DNA from: Alectryocaccomicrobium faecavium
GTDB taxonomy: Bacteria > Bacillota > Clostridia > Christensenellales > Aristaeellaceae
Assembly: GCA_018713425.1 (NCBI GenBank)
Contig: DVOT01000076.1
Coordinates: forward strand, 1-13,814
Direction of reading: 5' to 3'
Length of the DNA: 13,814 nt
Part shown: positions 1-6,591 of the stretch, in pieces
Layout: each line of letters opens with the position of its first letter
How positions within the stretch are numbered: position 1 is the stretch's first letter
Program-made: the position numbers and the translations under genes
The notes under the pieces: model-generated
What the model was told of the DNA's origin: nothing
The model's database searches: none
The model's input: only the letters and a program-made list of their open reading frames with translations

Positions 1-33
1 AATATATGCCGGTGGCTTGAGGTGGATTAAAAG

Positions 34-969
34 GTGAAAAAAGTGGGAAAAGTTATTTTAATCATTGTCATCATACTTGCAATTTTGTTTGCGTTCGGCT
101 ACTTCGGCCTGAAAAAGCTGTGGAAGAATATTTTGACTGCGCCTATGGCGCCGGAAAAATATATTGCGGAAGTAACAACCGGCGGCGAAGTGGAAGAAAA
201 ATACATGGCGGCCGGAAGCTATGAAATTGGCTATTTTGAAGCGGATTATGCAGAAAATGCGGATATCAAAAAAATCGAAATCTGGTACCCTAAAGAATTG
301 GAGACAAGCGGCGAAAAATATCCTGTGGTTGTATTTGTAAACGGCACAGGAGTTGCTGCTTCCAGATATAAGCCGGTGTTTGAACATCTTGCATCATGGG
401 GATTCATTGCTATCGGCAACAAAGATCCGTCAACATGGGAAGGAAAAAAGGCGGATGCAACGCTATCGTGGCTCCTGGCTGCGAACGAAGACGAAACCAG
501 TATTTTCTATCATCGGATAGATACGAGTAATATCGGCATTACTGGCCATTCCCAGGGCGGCGTTGGCGTGTTCCGCGCAATTAACGAAACAGAGCATAAG
601 GAACTGTATAAGTGTGCCGTCAGCCTGTCCCCCACGCAAGAAGATATGGCAGAAGCCTTGAAAATGCCCTATGATTCTTCCAAAACTACAATCCCTATTA
701 TGATTCTTGCTAGCGCCCCAAATGATGTTATCTCGCTTGAAGGATTAAATGATATGTTCAAAAAGATTTCCACCAATGTTGTTATCGCACGGCGTAGCAA
801 TACCGATCATGGCCAAATGCTTTACTCGGGAGACGGATATGTAACCGCATGGTTTATGTGGCGGCTGCAGGGAGACGAGGCGGCTGCAGCTGCGTTCTTG
901 GGAGAAAATGCGGAAATTTTGCGCAATGCCAACTGGCAGGATGTTATGATCAATTTTCCAAACAATTAG
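34..969 (+). CDS. Membrane-anchored alpha/beta hydrolase
   Basis: 311 residues from a GTG start preceded by GAGGTGG (19-25) at 8-nt spacing. Residues 6-22 are a strongly hydrophobic N-terminal segment after a short basic stretch, so the protein is probably a signal-anchored or exported enzyme with the catalytic domain outside the membrane. The fold is read from the order of motifs: a VVVFVNGTG strand and oxyanion loop near 98-106, the nucleophile elbow GHSQG with Ser173, a likely acid Asp231 (PND) and a catalytic His259 (TDHG). This resembles the chlorophyllase / platelet-activating-factor acetylhydrolase / dienelactone hydrolase group. The substrate cannot be told. Base composition is clearly more AT-rich than in the genes downstream, and no partner gene is evident in the window. 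Confidence 0.85.
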   Translation: MKKVGKVILIIVIILAILFAFGYFGLKKLWKNILTAPMAPEKYIAEVTTGGEVEEKYMAAGSYEIGYFEADYAENADIKKIEIWYPKELETSGEKYPVVVFVNGTGVAASRYKPVFEHLASWGFIAIGNKDPSTWEGKKADATLSWLLAANEDETSIFYHRIDTSNIGITGHSQGGVGVFRAINETEHKELYKCAVSLSPTQEDMAEALKMPYDSSKTTIPIMILASAPNDVISLEGLNDMFKKISTNVVIARRSNTDHGQMLYSGDGYVTAWFMWRLQGDEAAAAAFLGENAEILRNANWQDVMINFPNN

Positions 970-1061
970 CAGTTAATTGTGGCTCAAGAACCTCGCCCGG
1001 GAAGCAGCTGGCGATTGACGCTGAAACTGTCTGAAAACGACACTTTCCCTCTTTTGTGTTG

Positions 1062-1090
1062 TTCCATTCCATCTGAATTTCTGGTAGAAT
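1062..1090 (+). promoter_or_regulatory. Possible promoter of the membrane-protein/TetR unit
   Basis: TAGAAT at 1085-1090 is preceded by TGG, giving an extended -10 (TGnTAGAAT). The -35 position at 17-bp spacing, TTCCAT (1062-1067), is poor, which fits an extended -10 promoter. It lies 28 nt before the first start codon of the three-gene unit. Between 970 and 1061 I see only a weak 8-bp hairpin (1036-1043 with 1056-1063) without a T-run, so no convincing terminator for the preceding gene. Confidence 0.4.
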
Positions 1091-1117
1091 ATAGTCACAC
1101 AAAGGGGAGGGAATGTT

Positions 1118-1471
1118 ATGAATACAGATAAGATCTATGCGGAACACCTCGCGAACGAATACGCGCCCAAGGACACTTCCAAAGTGGTTGCCCTGCGCAA
1201 GCTGGACGCCCGGGCCAAACTGCCGGCGACGGTGTTCACCTACGCGTTTGGCATCGCAGCCGCGCTGGTCACCGGGGTGGGCATGTGTTTGTCCATGGAA
1301 GTCATCGGCAGTGGCACCACAGCTTCCATGGCGCTGGGCATTGCCATCGGCCTAATGGGGCTGGTAGGCATGGGCGTGAACCATGTTCTCTACAAAAAGC
1401 TGCTGGCGAAGGGAAAACAGAAATACGCCTATGAAATTCTGCAATTGGCCAAAGAAATCAGCGAAAAATAG
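1118..1471 (+). CDS. Small two-helix membrane protein, conserved family
   Basis: 117 residues, ATG preceded by AGGGGAGGG at good spacing. The N-terminal 35 residues are polar and charged (motif YAPKDTSKVVALRKLD), followed by two hydrophobic helices at about 37-60 and 68-90 that are rich in Gly and Met, and a basic amphipathic C-terminal helix. From memory, close relatives in Clostridia are sometimes labelled 'dihydropteridine reductase' in automatic annotation. Nothing in this sequence (no nucleotide-binding motif) supports that enzyme activity, so I treat the function as unknown. It is the first gene of a unit with the polytopic protein 3 nt downstream and a TetR regulator. Confidence 0.8.
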   Translation: MNTDKIYAEHLANEYAPKDTSKVVALRKLDARAKLPATVFTYAFGIAAALVTGVGMCLSMEVIGSGTTASMALGIAIGLMGLVGMGVNHVLYKKLLAKGKQKYAYEILQLAKEISEK

Positions 1472-1474
1472 GCC

Positions 1475-2371
1475 ATGAAACGAGTGAAGAGGATTTTGGG
1501 CAAGCTGTTACATCCGCCGCAATGGTTCTATTTTGTCATTGCGCCGGTTGTGTTTGCCGCGCTCATTTGCCTCTTCGCCCTAAACCAAGAGGATAGCGCC
1601 CTTGCTTATCCCCTCTTTGCCCTGTCAGCATACGCCCTCGCCATCCTGCTGGCCGCCATGCCGGGAGCGGCCAGGCGAGTCCGAAGCGCCCTTCGGGAGA
1701 GCGAGTCGATGCAAAAATTTTCTTCCACCGCTTTGGGCGCGCGCTGTTTGCAAGACGCGGCCTTCCGCGATGGCATACGTCTGTGTTATGGCGTGGCCTT
1801 CAACCTTCTGTATGCGCTGCTCCGCCTGATCGCCGGGCTTTATGCGGCCTCCATTTGGTTTGTGGCCATCGCGCTCTATTATTGGGCGCTGGGCAGCCTA
1901 CGCGGATACCTGGTCTTGGGCTACTATCGCAGGAAAGCGCGCGGCCCGCTTTATGAATGCCGTTGTTACCGCCGCGCGGCATGGCTCCTGTTCTTGCTGA
2001 GCCTGCCCATGATTGGCGTGATTGTGCTGATGGTCCGTGCGGACGCCAGCTTTTCTTATCCGGGATATATGATCTATCTCGCCGCGCTCTACGCTTTTTA
2101 CGCCACGATCGCCTCTGCAGTGCACCTGGTGAAATTCCGCAAAGTAGCCAGCCCAGTCCTTTCCGCCGCCAAGGTGCTAGACGTTGTGGCCGCCATGATG
2201 TCCATGCTCGGCCTGCAAAGCGCGCTGCTTGCCCGCTTCTCCAATGACGGAGCATACCGCCAGTGGATGAACGCCGCCACGGGCGGCTGCGTGTATGGGC
2301 TTGTAATACTGCTGGCCATAGGGATGCTGGCGCACGCTTCTAAGCTACAAAAGAGAGGAAAATGCGCATGA
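1475..2371 (+). CDS. Polytopic membrane protein, function unknown
   Basis: 298 residues. About eight hydrophobic helices can be placed, at roughly 17-36, 45-63, 104-122, 124-142, 168-187, 196-219, 233-253 and 269-288. Basic loops carry RRVR near 67-70 and YYRRKARG near 150-157. No transporter or enzyme motif is recognised. The start is 3 nt after the previous stop and has no good ribosome binding site of its own, so translation is probably coupled. Its end overlaps the TetR gene by ATGA. The very tight packing of two membrane proteins and a regulator suggests one functional unit, perhaps an efflux or membrane-stress function, but that is inference from arrangement only. Confidence 0.75.
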   Translation: MKRVKRILGKLLHPPQWFYFVIAPVVFAALICLFALNQEDSALAYPLFALSAYALAILLAAMPGAARRVRSALRESESMQKFSSTALGARCLQDAAFRDGIRLCYGVAFNLLYALLRLIAGLYAASIWFVAIALYYWALGSLRGYLVLGYYRRKARGPLYECRCYRRAAWLLFLLSLPMIGVIVLMVRADASFSYPGYMIYLAALYAFYATIASAVHLVKFRKVASPVLSAAKVLDVVAAMMSMLGLQSALLARFSNDGAYRQWMNAATGGCVYGLVILLAIGMLAHASKLQKRGKCA

Positions 2372-2970
2372 ACCGCTCCGAGAGCAAGTATTTCCATACG
2401 GCCGCGTGTATGGACGAGGCCCTTTTGGCGCTGCTGGAAAAAAAGGAATTCACCTATATCACTGTGAAAGAAGTCTGCCAAAAAGCGGGAGTCAACCGCT
2501 CCACATTCTATTTGCATTATGAATCGATGGCCGATTTGCTCTCTGAAAGTGTAGAATATCTCAAAAAGCAATTTCTGGCCTATTTTGCGCCCAGCACCGT
2601 CAACATTTTGCCAAGAATTCGCGATTGCCCGCTGGACGAGCTCTTCCTGATCACGCCGGAATACCTCGCGCCCTACCTGCGCTATATCCAGGAGCACCGT
2701 CGGCTCTTTCAAACGGCTGTGGAAAATTCCGCCATCCTGCGGCTGGAAGATTCTTACCAGCGCATGTTTCAGCACGTATTCGCGCCCATCCTGGAGCGAT
2801 ACCGCGTGCCGGAGCGAGACCATCCGTACCTGATGGCCTTTTACATCCAGGGCCTGATGGCCATTATCACACAATGGCTAAAACAGGATTGCCAGGATGC
2901 TCCGGAACACGTGATAGCAGTAATCCAGCGGTGCATCGTCCCGCACGATACCAGTAGGGTGATGGAATAA
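2368..2970 (+). CDS. TetR/AcrR-family transcriptional regulator
   Basis: 200 residues from the ATG at 2368. I chose this start over the in-frame ATG at 2362 because AGAGG (2354-2358) is 9 nt from 2368 but only 3 nt from 2362, and because 2368 gives the usual ATGA overlap with the preceding stop. Residues 10-53 form the DNA-binding domain, with the typical TetR turn ITVKEVCQKAGVNRSTFYLHY at 31-51. The remainder is a helical ligand/dimer domain with a YLRYIQEHRRLFQTAVEN stretch (103-120), the look of the TetR group common in Firmicutes. It probably represses its own three-gene unit. The ligand is unknown. Confidence 0.9.
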   Translation: MNRSESKYFHTAACMDEALLALLEKKEFTYITVKEVCQKAGVNRSTFYLHYESMADLLSESVEYLKKQFLAYFAPSTVNILPRIRDCPLDELFLITPEYLAPYLRYIQEHRRLFQTAVENSAILRLEDSYQRMFQHVFAPILERYRVPERDHPYLMAFYIQGLMAIITQWLKQDCQDAPEHVIAVIQRCIVPHDTSRVME

Positions 2971-2997
2971 GACGCGGCTCCGTAGAAGTCCATGCCC

Positions 2998-3885
2998 CTA
3001 TTCTTCCGCCGCACGCCGCTGCGCCTTCAATTCCTCCAGCAGCAGCCCGGCAATGGGGGAAAACACCTGGTATTTTTTCCAGATGACATACATTTTGGTT
3101 TCCAGCGGCGGCTCCAGGGGCCGAAAGCACAAGTCGCTGTCCGCTCCGGTGTTTACAAGGCGATTAAACGTCAGCATATATCCCAGCCCCTCCCGCACAA
3201 AAACCGAGCCGTTATACGCGAGATTGACCGTGCCGGAAAGGTTCAGCGCATCCGCCTTTTCCCCGCACCAGCGGGGGATGTCGAATTTCATGCCCTGCGC
3301 GGAGCAAATCAGCGGCAAGCCGGCCAAATCCCCAACGCGTATACAATCCTTCCGGGCCAGAGGATCCGCCTTGGGCATCACAAGGCCCCAGCGGTCCACG
3401 CCGGGCACTTCCAGATAATTGTACTTGGAGAGGTTCGGCGGCTCGGCGATGACCGCAAAATCGATCAGTCCCCGGTCCAGCCGCTCCACCACCTGCTCCG
3501 TGTTGCCGCTGGTGAGGTGATAGCGGAACAGCGGATATTTTTTCTTAAACGCCCTGATGGTGCGCGCCAGATAGCGGATCTGATAGGATTCCGCGCAGCC
3601 GATGTGCGCCTCGCCGCCCGCGATATCGTCCAGCGCCGCGAATTCCCCGGCCGTTTTGTCCACCATATCCACAATGTCCTCCGCCCGCTTGCGCAGCAGC
3701 ATGCCTTCATCCGTCAGGCTCAATCCGGCGCTGCCCCGGCGGAAGAGCTTCTTGCCCAATTCCTGCTCCAGATCCTTCATCTGCTTGGACAGCGCCGGTT
3801 GGGAAACGTGCAGCGTTTCCGCCGCCCGCGACATATTGCCTGCCCGGGCAATTTCCAGAAAATAGCGCAATACGCGGATCTCCAT
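2998..3885 (-). CDS. LysR-family transcriptional regulator
   Basis: 295 residues. The open frame extends upstream to 3987, but the ATG at 3885 is the start: it has GAAGGAG at 9-nt spacing, the family-typical beginning MEIRVLRYFLEIARAGNMSR, and a promoter just upstream that would lie inside a longer reading frame. Winged helix-turn-helix at 3-60 (SRAAETLHVSQPALSKQMKDLE); effector-binding domain from about 90, with periplasmic-binding-protein-like halves. The N-terminal style resembles the CynR-like LysR proteins of Clostridia. It is divergent from the small-protein/alcohol dehydrogenase pair, the classic arrangement for a LysR activator and its target. Its own promoter contains an inverted repeat, so autorepression is likely. 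It converges with the TetR gene with a 27-nt gap and no visible terminator. Confidence 0.93.
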   Translation of the reverse strand: MEIRVLRYFLEIARAGNMSRAAETLHVSQPALSKQMKDLEQELGKKLFRRGSAGLSLTDEGMLLRKRAEDIVDMVDKTAGEFAALDDIAGGEAHIGCAESYQIRYLARTIRAFKKKYPLFRYHLTSGNTEQVVERLDRGLIDFAVIAEPPNLSKYNYLEVPGVDRWGLVMPKADPLARKDCIRVGDLAGLPLICSAQGMKFDIPRWCGEKADALNLSGTVNLAYNGSVFVREGLGYMLTFNRLVNTGADSDLCFRPLEPPLETKMYVIWKKYQVFSPIAGLLLEELKAQRRAAEE

Positions 3886-3915
3886 AAAGCCACTCTCCTT
3901 CGGGTTTCCGGGCAT

Positions 3916-3944
3916 AGTATAGCGCAAATCGCTATTCCTGTCAA
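3916..3944 (-). promoter_or_regulatory. lysR-type gene promoter
   Basis: On the minus strand TTGACA (3944-3939), exactly 17 nt, then TATACT (3921-3916). The predicted start is near 3909, 24 nt before the LysR start codon. The 17-bp inverted repeat at 3919-3935 occupies the spacer and the upstream edge of the -10. Confidence 0.8.
3919..3935. promoter_or_regulatory. Inverted repeat, likely LysR operator
   Basis: ATAGCG-CAAAT-CGCTAT is a perfect 6-bp inverted repeat around a 5-nt centre. It lies wholly in the lysR promoter, so the bound regulator would block it. LysR-type regulators commonly bind such short dyads in divergent promoter regions. Assignment to this regulator is inferred from position. 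Confidence 0.6.
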
Positions 3945-3950
3945 GAATAT

Positions 3951-3984
3951 CACGATATAAAATATAAATATTTGACATATCGTG
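3951..3984. promoter_or_regulatory. Second inverted repeat over the dehydrogenase promoter
   Basis: CACGATAT (3951-3958) and ATATCGTG (3977-3984) are perfect 8-bp inverted copies separated by 18 AT-rich bp, about 26 bp centre to centre. The right arm overlaps the end of the -35 (3972-3977) of the plus-strand promoter. It differs in sequence from the repeat at 3919-3935, so it may be a second (activation or inducer-shifted) LysR site or the site of another protein. Confidence 0.5.
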
Positions 3985-4000
3985 CACGGGCGCTTATAAT
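3972..4000 (+). promoter_or_regulatory. Consensus promoter of the small protein/dehydrogenase pair
   Basis: TTGACA (3972-3977), exactly 17 nt, TATAAT (3995-4000): both hexamers match the vegetative sigma-factor consensus perfectly. The expected start is near 4007, so the leader before the ATG at 4025 is very short and is mostly the ribosome binding site. A perfect promoter next to a LysR gene suggests control by repression or by competition rather than simple activation. Confidence 0.85.
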
Positions 4001-4024
4001 ACGCACTGCGGGAGGTGCAAAGGA

Positions 4025-4276
4025 ATGGCGGAAGCGTTCGATACCCTGGGCATGCTTTATCAAAACCTGCAGGACGCCGGTTGCGACGCGCAGACTGTGC
4101 AGGCCTGCATGGCCCTGGCAGAAGCGGGAAACGCGAGCGGAATGCTGGGCCTCCTCCTGAAACACCGCGCAACCCTCTGGCAGGCGGTGCGCGCGGAGCA
4201 AAAGAAAGTGGATTGCCTGGATTACCTGATTTACACGCTGAAAAAGGGCGCAGAAAACCCAAAGCAGGGAATTTGA
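4025..4276 (+). CDS. Small all-helical cytoplasmic protein, unknown
   Basis: 83 residues, ATG preceded by GGGAGG at 9-nt spacing. The protein looks entirely alpha-helical with no membrane segment or signal: LYQNLQDAGCDAQTVQACMAL in the first half and LLLKHRATLWQAVRAEQKKVDCLDYLIYTLKK in the second, together suggesting a small helical bundle. Cysteines at 20, 28 and 64 are not arranged as a metal site I recognise. My impression is that small proteins with the ending EQKKxDCLDYLIYxLKK recur in Clostridia beside redox genes and regulators. It is the first gene after the LysR-controlled promoter and precedes the dehydrogenase start by only 15 nt, so the two are almost certainly co-transcribed. Confidence 0.75.
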   Translation: MAEAFDTLGMLYQNLQDAGCDAQTVQACMALAEAGNASGMLGLLLKHRATLWQAVRAEQKKVDCLDYLIYTLKKGAENPKQGI

Positions 4277-4291
4277 GAAAGGATGGCCATT

Positions 4292-5467
4292 ATGAACCTG
4301 AAATTCGATTTCAACAACCCTACGCGCATTCTGTTTGGCAGCGGCGCGCTCAACGAGCTCGGCAGCCAACGCATGCCCGGCAAAAAGGCGCTTTTGCTGA
4401 TGTCCGGCGGCAAATCCGCCAGGGTGAGCGGCGCTTACGGGCGCACGCTCGAGCAGTTGGCCAGGGCGGGCGTGGAAGCGGTGGAATTCGCCAAGGTGAT
4501 GGAAAACCCCATCAAGGAAATGGTGATGGAAGGCGCGGCCTTTGCCCGGGAAAACGGCTGCGATTTCATCGTAGCGCTGGGCGGCGGTGCGGTGCTGGAT
4601 TCCGCCGTGGCCATCGCCGCCATGGCCACCAATCCCGGCGACCTGTGGGATTACGTGAACGGCGGCACGGGCAAGGGCCAGCCGCTGGTGCATCCCGGCC
4701 TGCCCATCGTCACCATCACGCTCACCGCGGGCACGGGGTCGGAAGTCAATTGCTGGGGCGTGATTTCCAACCTAGAAACCAGGGAAAAGATCGGCTTTGG
4801 CTATCCCGAGCTCACGCCCGTGCTGGCGATCGTGGACCCGGAGCTGATGAAAACCGTGCCCGCCAAATACACGGCCTACCAGGGCTTTGACGCGCTGTTC
4901 CACAACACCGAGGTGATGATGTCAAACGGCGTGAACATCCTCAGCGAAACCATCGCCCTGTCCGCCATTGAGAACATCGCCAAATACCTGCCCCGCGCGG
5001 TGCAGGACGGCAACGACCTGGAAGCGCGCGAACGCGTCGCCTATGGCAGCACCATGGCCGGGATCACCATGCAGCTGACCTCCACCACGGCCCAGCACAG
5101 CATGGAGCACGCCATGAGCGCCTATCACCACAACCTGCCCCACGGCGCGGGCCTGATCATGATTTCCCAGGCTTTCGCGGAGTTCTTCATCGAGCGCCAC
5201 GCCTGCGACGGGCAGTTCATCAAGATGGCCCGCGCCATGGGAATGCCTGAGGCGGACAAGCCGGAGGATTTCCTCACCGCCCTTGCGCAATTGCAGGAGG
5301 CGTGCGGCGTGGCGGATCTGAAGATGAGCGATTACGGGATCCGGAAAGACGAGTGCATGGCGCTGGCCATCAACGCACGGGAGACCATGGGCGGCCTGTT
5401 CCTGGCCAACCCCTGCCCGATGTCGGATGAGGAGTGCGCGGGCGTTTTCGCCAGGGCATACCGCTAA
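4292..5467 (+). CDS. Iron-containing (group III) alcohol dehydrogenase
   Basis: 391 residues from the ATG at 4292, chosen because AAAGGA (4278-4283) is 8 nt upstream; an in-frame ATG at 4283 overlaps that site. NAD(P)-dependent reduction of aldehydes to alcohols, or the reverse, in the cytoplasm. Residues 1-185 form the nucleotide-binding domain, with GGGAVLDSA at 97-105 and the AGTGSEVN loop at 146-153. The C-terminal helical domain carries the metal ligands Asp200 and His204 (GFDALFH), His273 (SMEHAMS) and His284 (NLPHGAG), all present. Length and N-terminus (FDFNNPTRILFGSGAL) fit the butanol dehydrogenase-like branch. The usual Lys after the GGGSxxDxA motif is Val106 here. It is probably co-transcribed with the small protein under the divergent LysR regulator. 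The natural aldehyde is not predictable. Confidence 0.93.
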   Translation: MNLKFDFNNPTRILFGSGALNELGSQRMPGKKALLLMSGGKSARVSGAYGRTLEQLARAGVEAVEFAKVMENPIKEMVMEGAAFARENGCDFIVALGGGAVLDSAVAIAAMATNPGDLWDYVNGGTGKGQPLVHPGLPIVTITLTAGTGSEVNCWGVISNLETREKIGFGYPELTPVLAIVDPELMKTVPAKYTAYQGFDALFHNTEVMMSNGVNILSETIALSAIENIAKYLPRAVQDGNDLEARERVAYGSTMAGITMQLTSTTAQHSMEHAMSAYHHNLPHGAGLIMISQAFAEFFIERHACDGQFIKMARAMGMPEADKPEDFLTALAQLQEACGVADLKMSDYGIRKDECMALAINARETMGGLFLANPCPMSDEECAGVFARAYR

Positions 5468-5488
5468 AAGCGCCGCAGGGAACGTTTT

Positions 5489-5516
5489 GCGCGTTCGTCA
5501 CGAACATGCGCGAATT
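5489..5516 (+). terminator. Weak hairpin after the dehydrogenase gene
   Basis: GCGC-GTTCG (5489-5497), loop TCA, CGAAC (5501-5505), a 2-nt bulge, then GCGC (5508-5511), followed only by GAATTTT. It lies 21 nt after the dehydrogenase stop and just before the thiamin promoter, so it may be its terminator, but the T-run is short. Confidence 0.35.
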
Positions 5517-5522
5517 TTGCCC

Positions 5523-5551
5523 TTGCAATTCGGGCCAGCGCGCGGTATAAT
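5523..5551 (+). promoter_or_regulatory. Thiamin operon promoter
   Basis: TTGCAA (5523-5528), exactly 17 nt, TATAAT (5546-5551). The predicted start, about 5557, coincides with the first base of the P1 helix of the riboswitch, as expected for a leader that is nothing but the switch. Confidence 0.8.
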
Positions 5552-5555
5552 AAAA

Positions 5556-5649
5556 GCACAGCGGGGAGCTTGTATGACAGGCTGAGAGGAAGGTATGACC
5601 TTCGACCCATAACCTGATTTGGATAATGCCAACGTAGGGATGCCTGTGC
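5556..5649 (+). promoter_or_regulatory. TPP riboswitch aptamer (THI element)
   Basis: All landmarks of the thiamin pyrophosphate aptamer are present. P1 is GCACAG (5556-5561) with CTGTGC (5644-5649). The pyrimidine-sensing arm carries CTGAGA (5582-5587). P3 is AAGGT/ACCTT around 5591-5602. The pyrophosphate-sensing arm carries ACCTGAT, GGATAATGCC (5621-5630) with P5 TTGG/CCAA (5619-5622 with 5629-5632), and the conserved GTAGGGA (5634-5640). It controls the five genes downstream by transcription termination (see the terminator entry). Confidence 0.97.
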
Positions 5650-5662
5650 CTTCGTGTATGCG

Positions 5663-5695
5663 GGGAAATTGCCAAATCGGTGATTTCCCTTTTTT
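5663..5695 (+). terminator. Riboswitch-controlled intrinsic terminator
   Basis: Eleven paired positions, 5663-5673 with 5679-5689 (GGGAAAT pairing ATTTCCC at the base, two G-U pairs above it), loop AAATC, then six T (5690-5695). An antiterminator can also be read directly: 5614-5622 (CCTGATTTGG without its first C) pairs over 9 bp, one of them G-U, with 5672-5680 (CCAAATCGG). That pairing uses the P4/P5 side of the aptamer and the top of the terminator, so TPP binding and antitermination exclude each other. Confidence 0.93.
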
Positions 5696-5769
5696 GTATG
5701 CGCGCAGAAGCATGCGATGGATTTCCGCTGAATACCGCATCCGAATCGCATTCGGGGAAAGAGGCCATT

Positions 5770-6591
5770 ATGCTGGGAACTTGTCTGGAAAATGTACGCA
5801 AAACCGTGCCGCTGGTGCACAACATCACGAACTATGTGACCGTGAACGACGTGGCGAACGCGCTGCTCGCCTGTGGAGGCAGCCCCATCATGTCCGACGA
5901 GCCGGAGGACGTGGCGGACATCACCTCCATTTGCGGCGGGCTAAACATCAACATCGGCACGCTGAACCGGCGCAGCATCGAGGCCATGTTCATCGCTGGC
6001 GCAAGGGCCAAAGAGTTGGGGCATGTGGTGCTGCTGGATCCCGTCGGCGCGGGCGCGAGCGCGCTGCGCACCGATACAGCCCTCGCGCTGATGGAGAAAG
6101 TGCGTCCGGACGTGATCCGCGGCAACATCTCGGAAATCAAAACGCTGGCGCTGGGCAGCGGCACCACCAAGGGCGTGGACGCAGACGCCGCCGACACTGT
6201 GACCGAGGCCAATCTGGACGCGATGGTGGAATTCACCCGCCGCTTCGCGGAAAAGACCGGCGCCGTCATCGCCATCACGGGAGCGATCGATCTGGTGTCC
6301 GACGCGAAAACCACCTATATCATCCGCAACGGGCGCGCCGAGATGAGCAAAATCACGGGCACGGGCTGCCAGCTTTCTGGCGTGGCCACGGCCTATGCCG
6401 TCGCGAACCCGCAGAGCAAAACCGTGGCCGTGGCCGCCGCGGTGTGCCTGATGGGGCTGGCGGGCGAGATTGGCTTTGCCCATCTGCAGCCGGGCGAGGG
6501 CAATTCCAGCTACCGCAACCGCATCATTGACGCGATCTATAACATGGATGCCGCCACGCTGGAAAAAGGAGCCCGTTATGAAGTGCGATAA
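5770..6591 (+). CDS. thiM: Hydroxyethylthiazole kinase
   Basis: 273 residues. Phosphorylates 4-methyl-5-(2-hydroxyethyl)thiazole with ATP, the salvage route to the thiazole half of thiamin. The frame is open upstream, but the start is the ATG at 5770: AAAGAGG (5758-5764) precedes it, the family N-terminus begins here, and an earlier ATG would lie in the riboswitch terminator. Visible ThiM signatures are PLVHNITNYVTVNDVAN (14-30), LLDPVGAGAS (88-97), RGNISEI (117-123) and ITGTGCQLSG (195-204) with Cys200, the anion-hole region of this ribokinase-like family. It is the first gene after the TPP riboswitch and overlaps thiE by 14 nt. A small hairpin (5741-5746 with 5750-5755) sits just before the ribosome binding site. 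Confidence 0.96.
   Translation: MLGTCLENVRKTVPLVHNITNYVTVNDVANALLACGGSPIMSDEPEDVADITSICGGLNINIGTLNRRSIEAMFIAGARAKELGHVVLLDPVGAGASALRTDTALALMEKVRPDVIRGNISEIKTLALGSGTTKGVDADAADTVTEANLDAMVEFTRRFAEKTGAVIAITGAIDLVSDAKTTYIIRNGRAEMSKITGTGCQLSGVATAYAVANPQSKTVAVAAAVCLMGLAGEIGFAHLQPGEGNSSYRNRIIDAIYNMDAATLEKGARYEVR

Noticed and set aside
1036..1063. Hairpin after the hydrolase gene as a terminator
   Set aside because: Eight AT-rich pairs with one G-T and no T-run after the stem; too weak to call.
2992..3960. A 322-codon open frame on the plus strand opposite the LysR gene
   Set aside because: Composition artefact opposite a clear LysR protein; no start signal or recognisable domain, and it would run through the divergent promoters.
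4015..4890. Open frame overlapping the small protein and the dehydrogenase start
   Set aside because: Out of frame with two supported genes; a low-complexity, Arg/Gly-rich product typical of frame-shifted GC-rich DNA.
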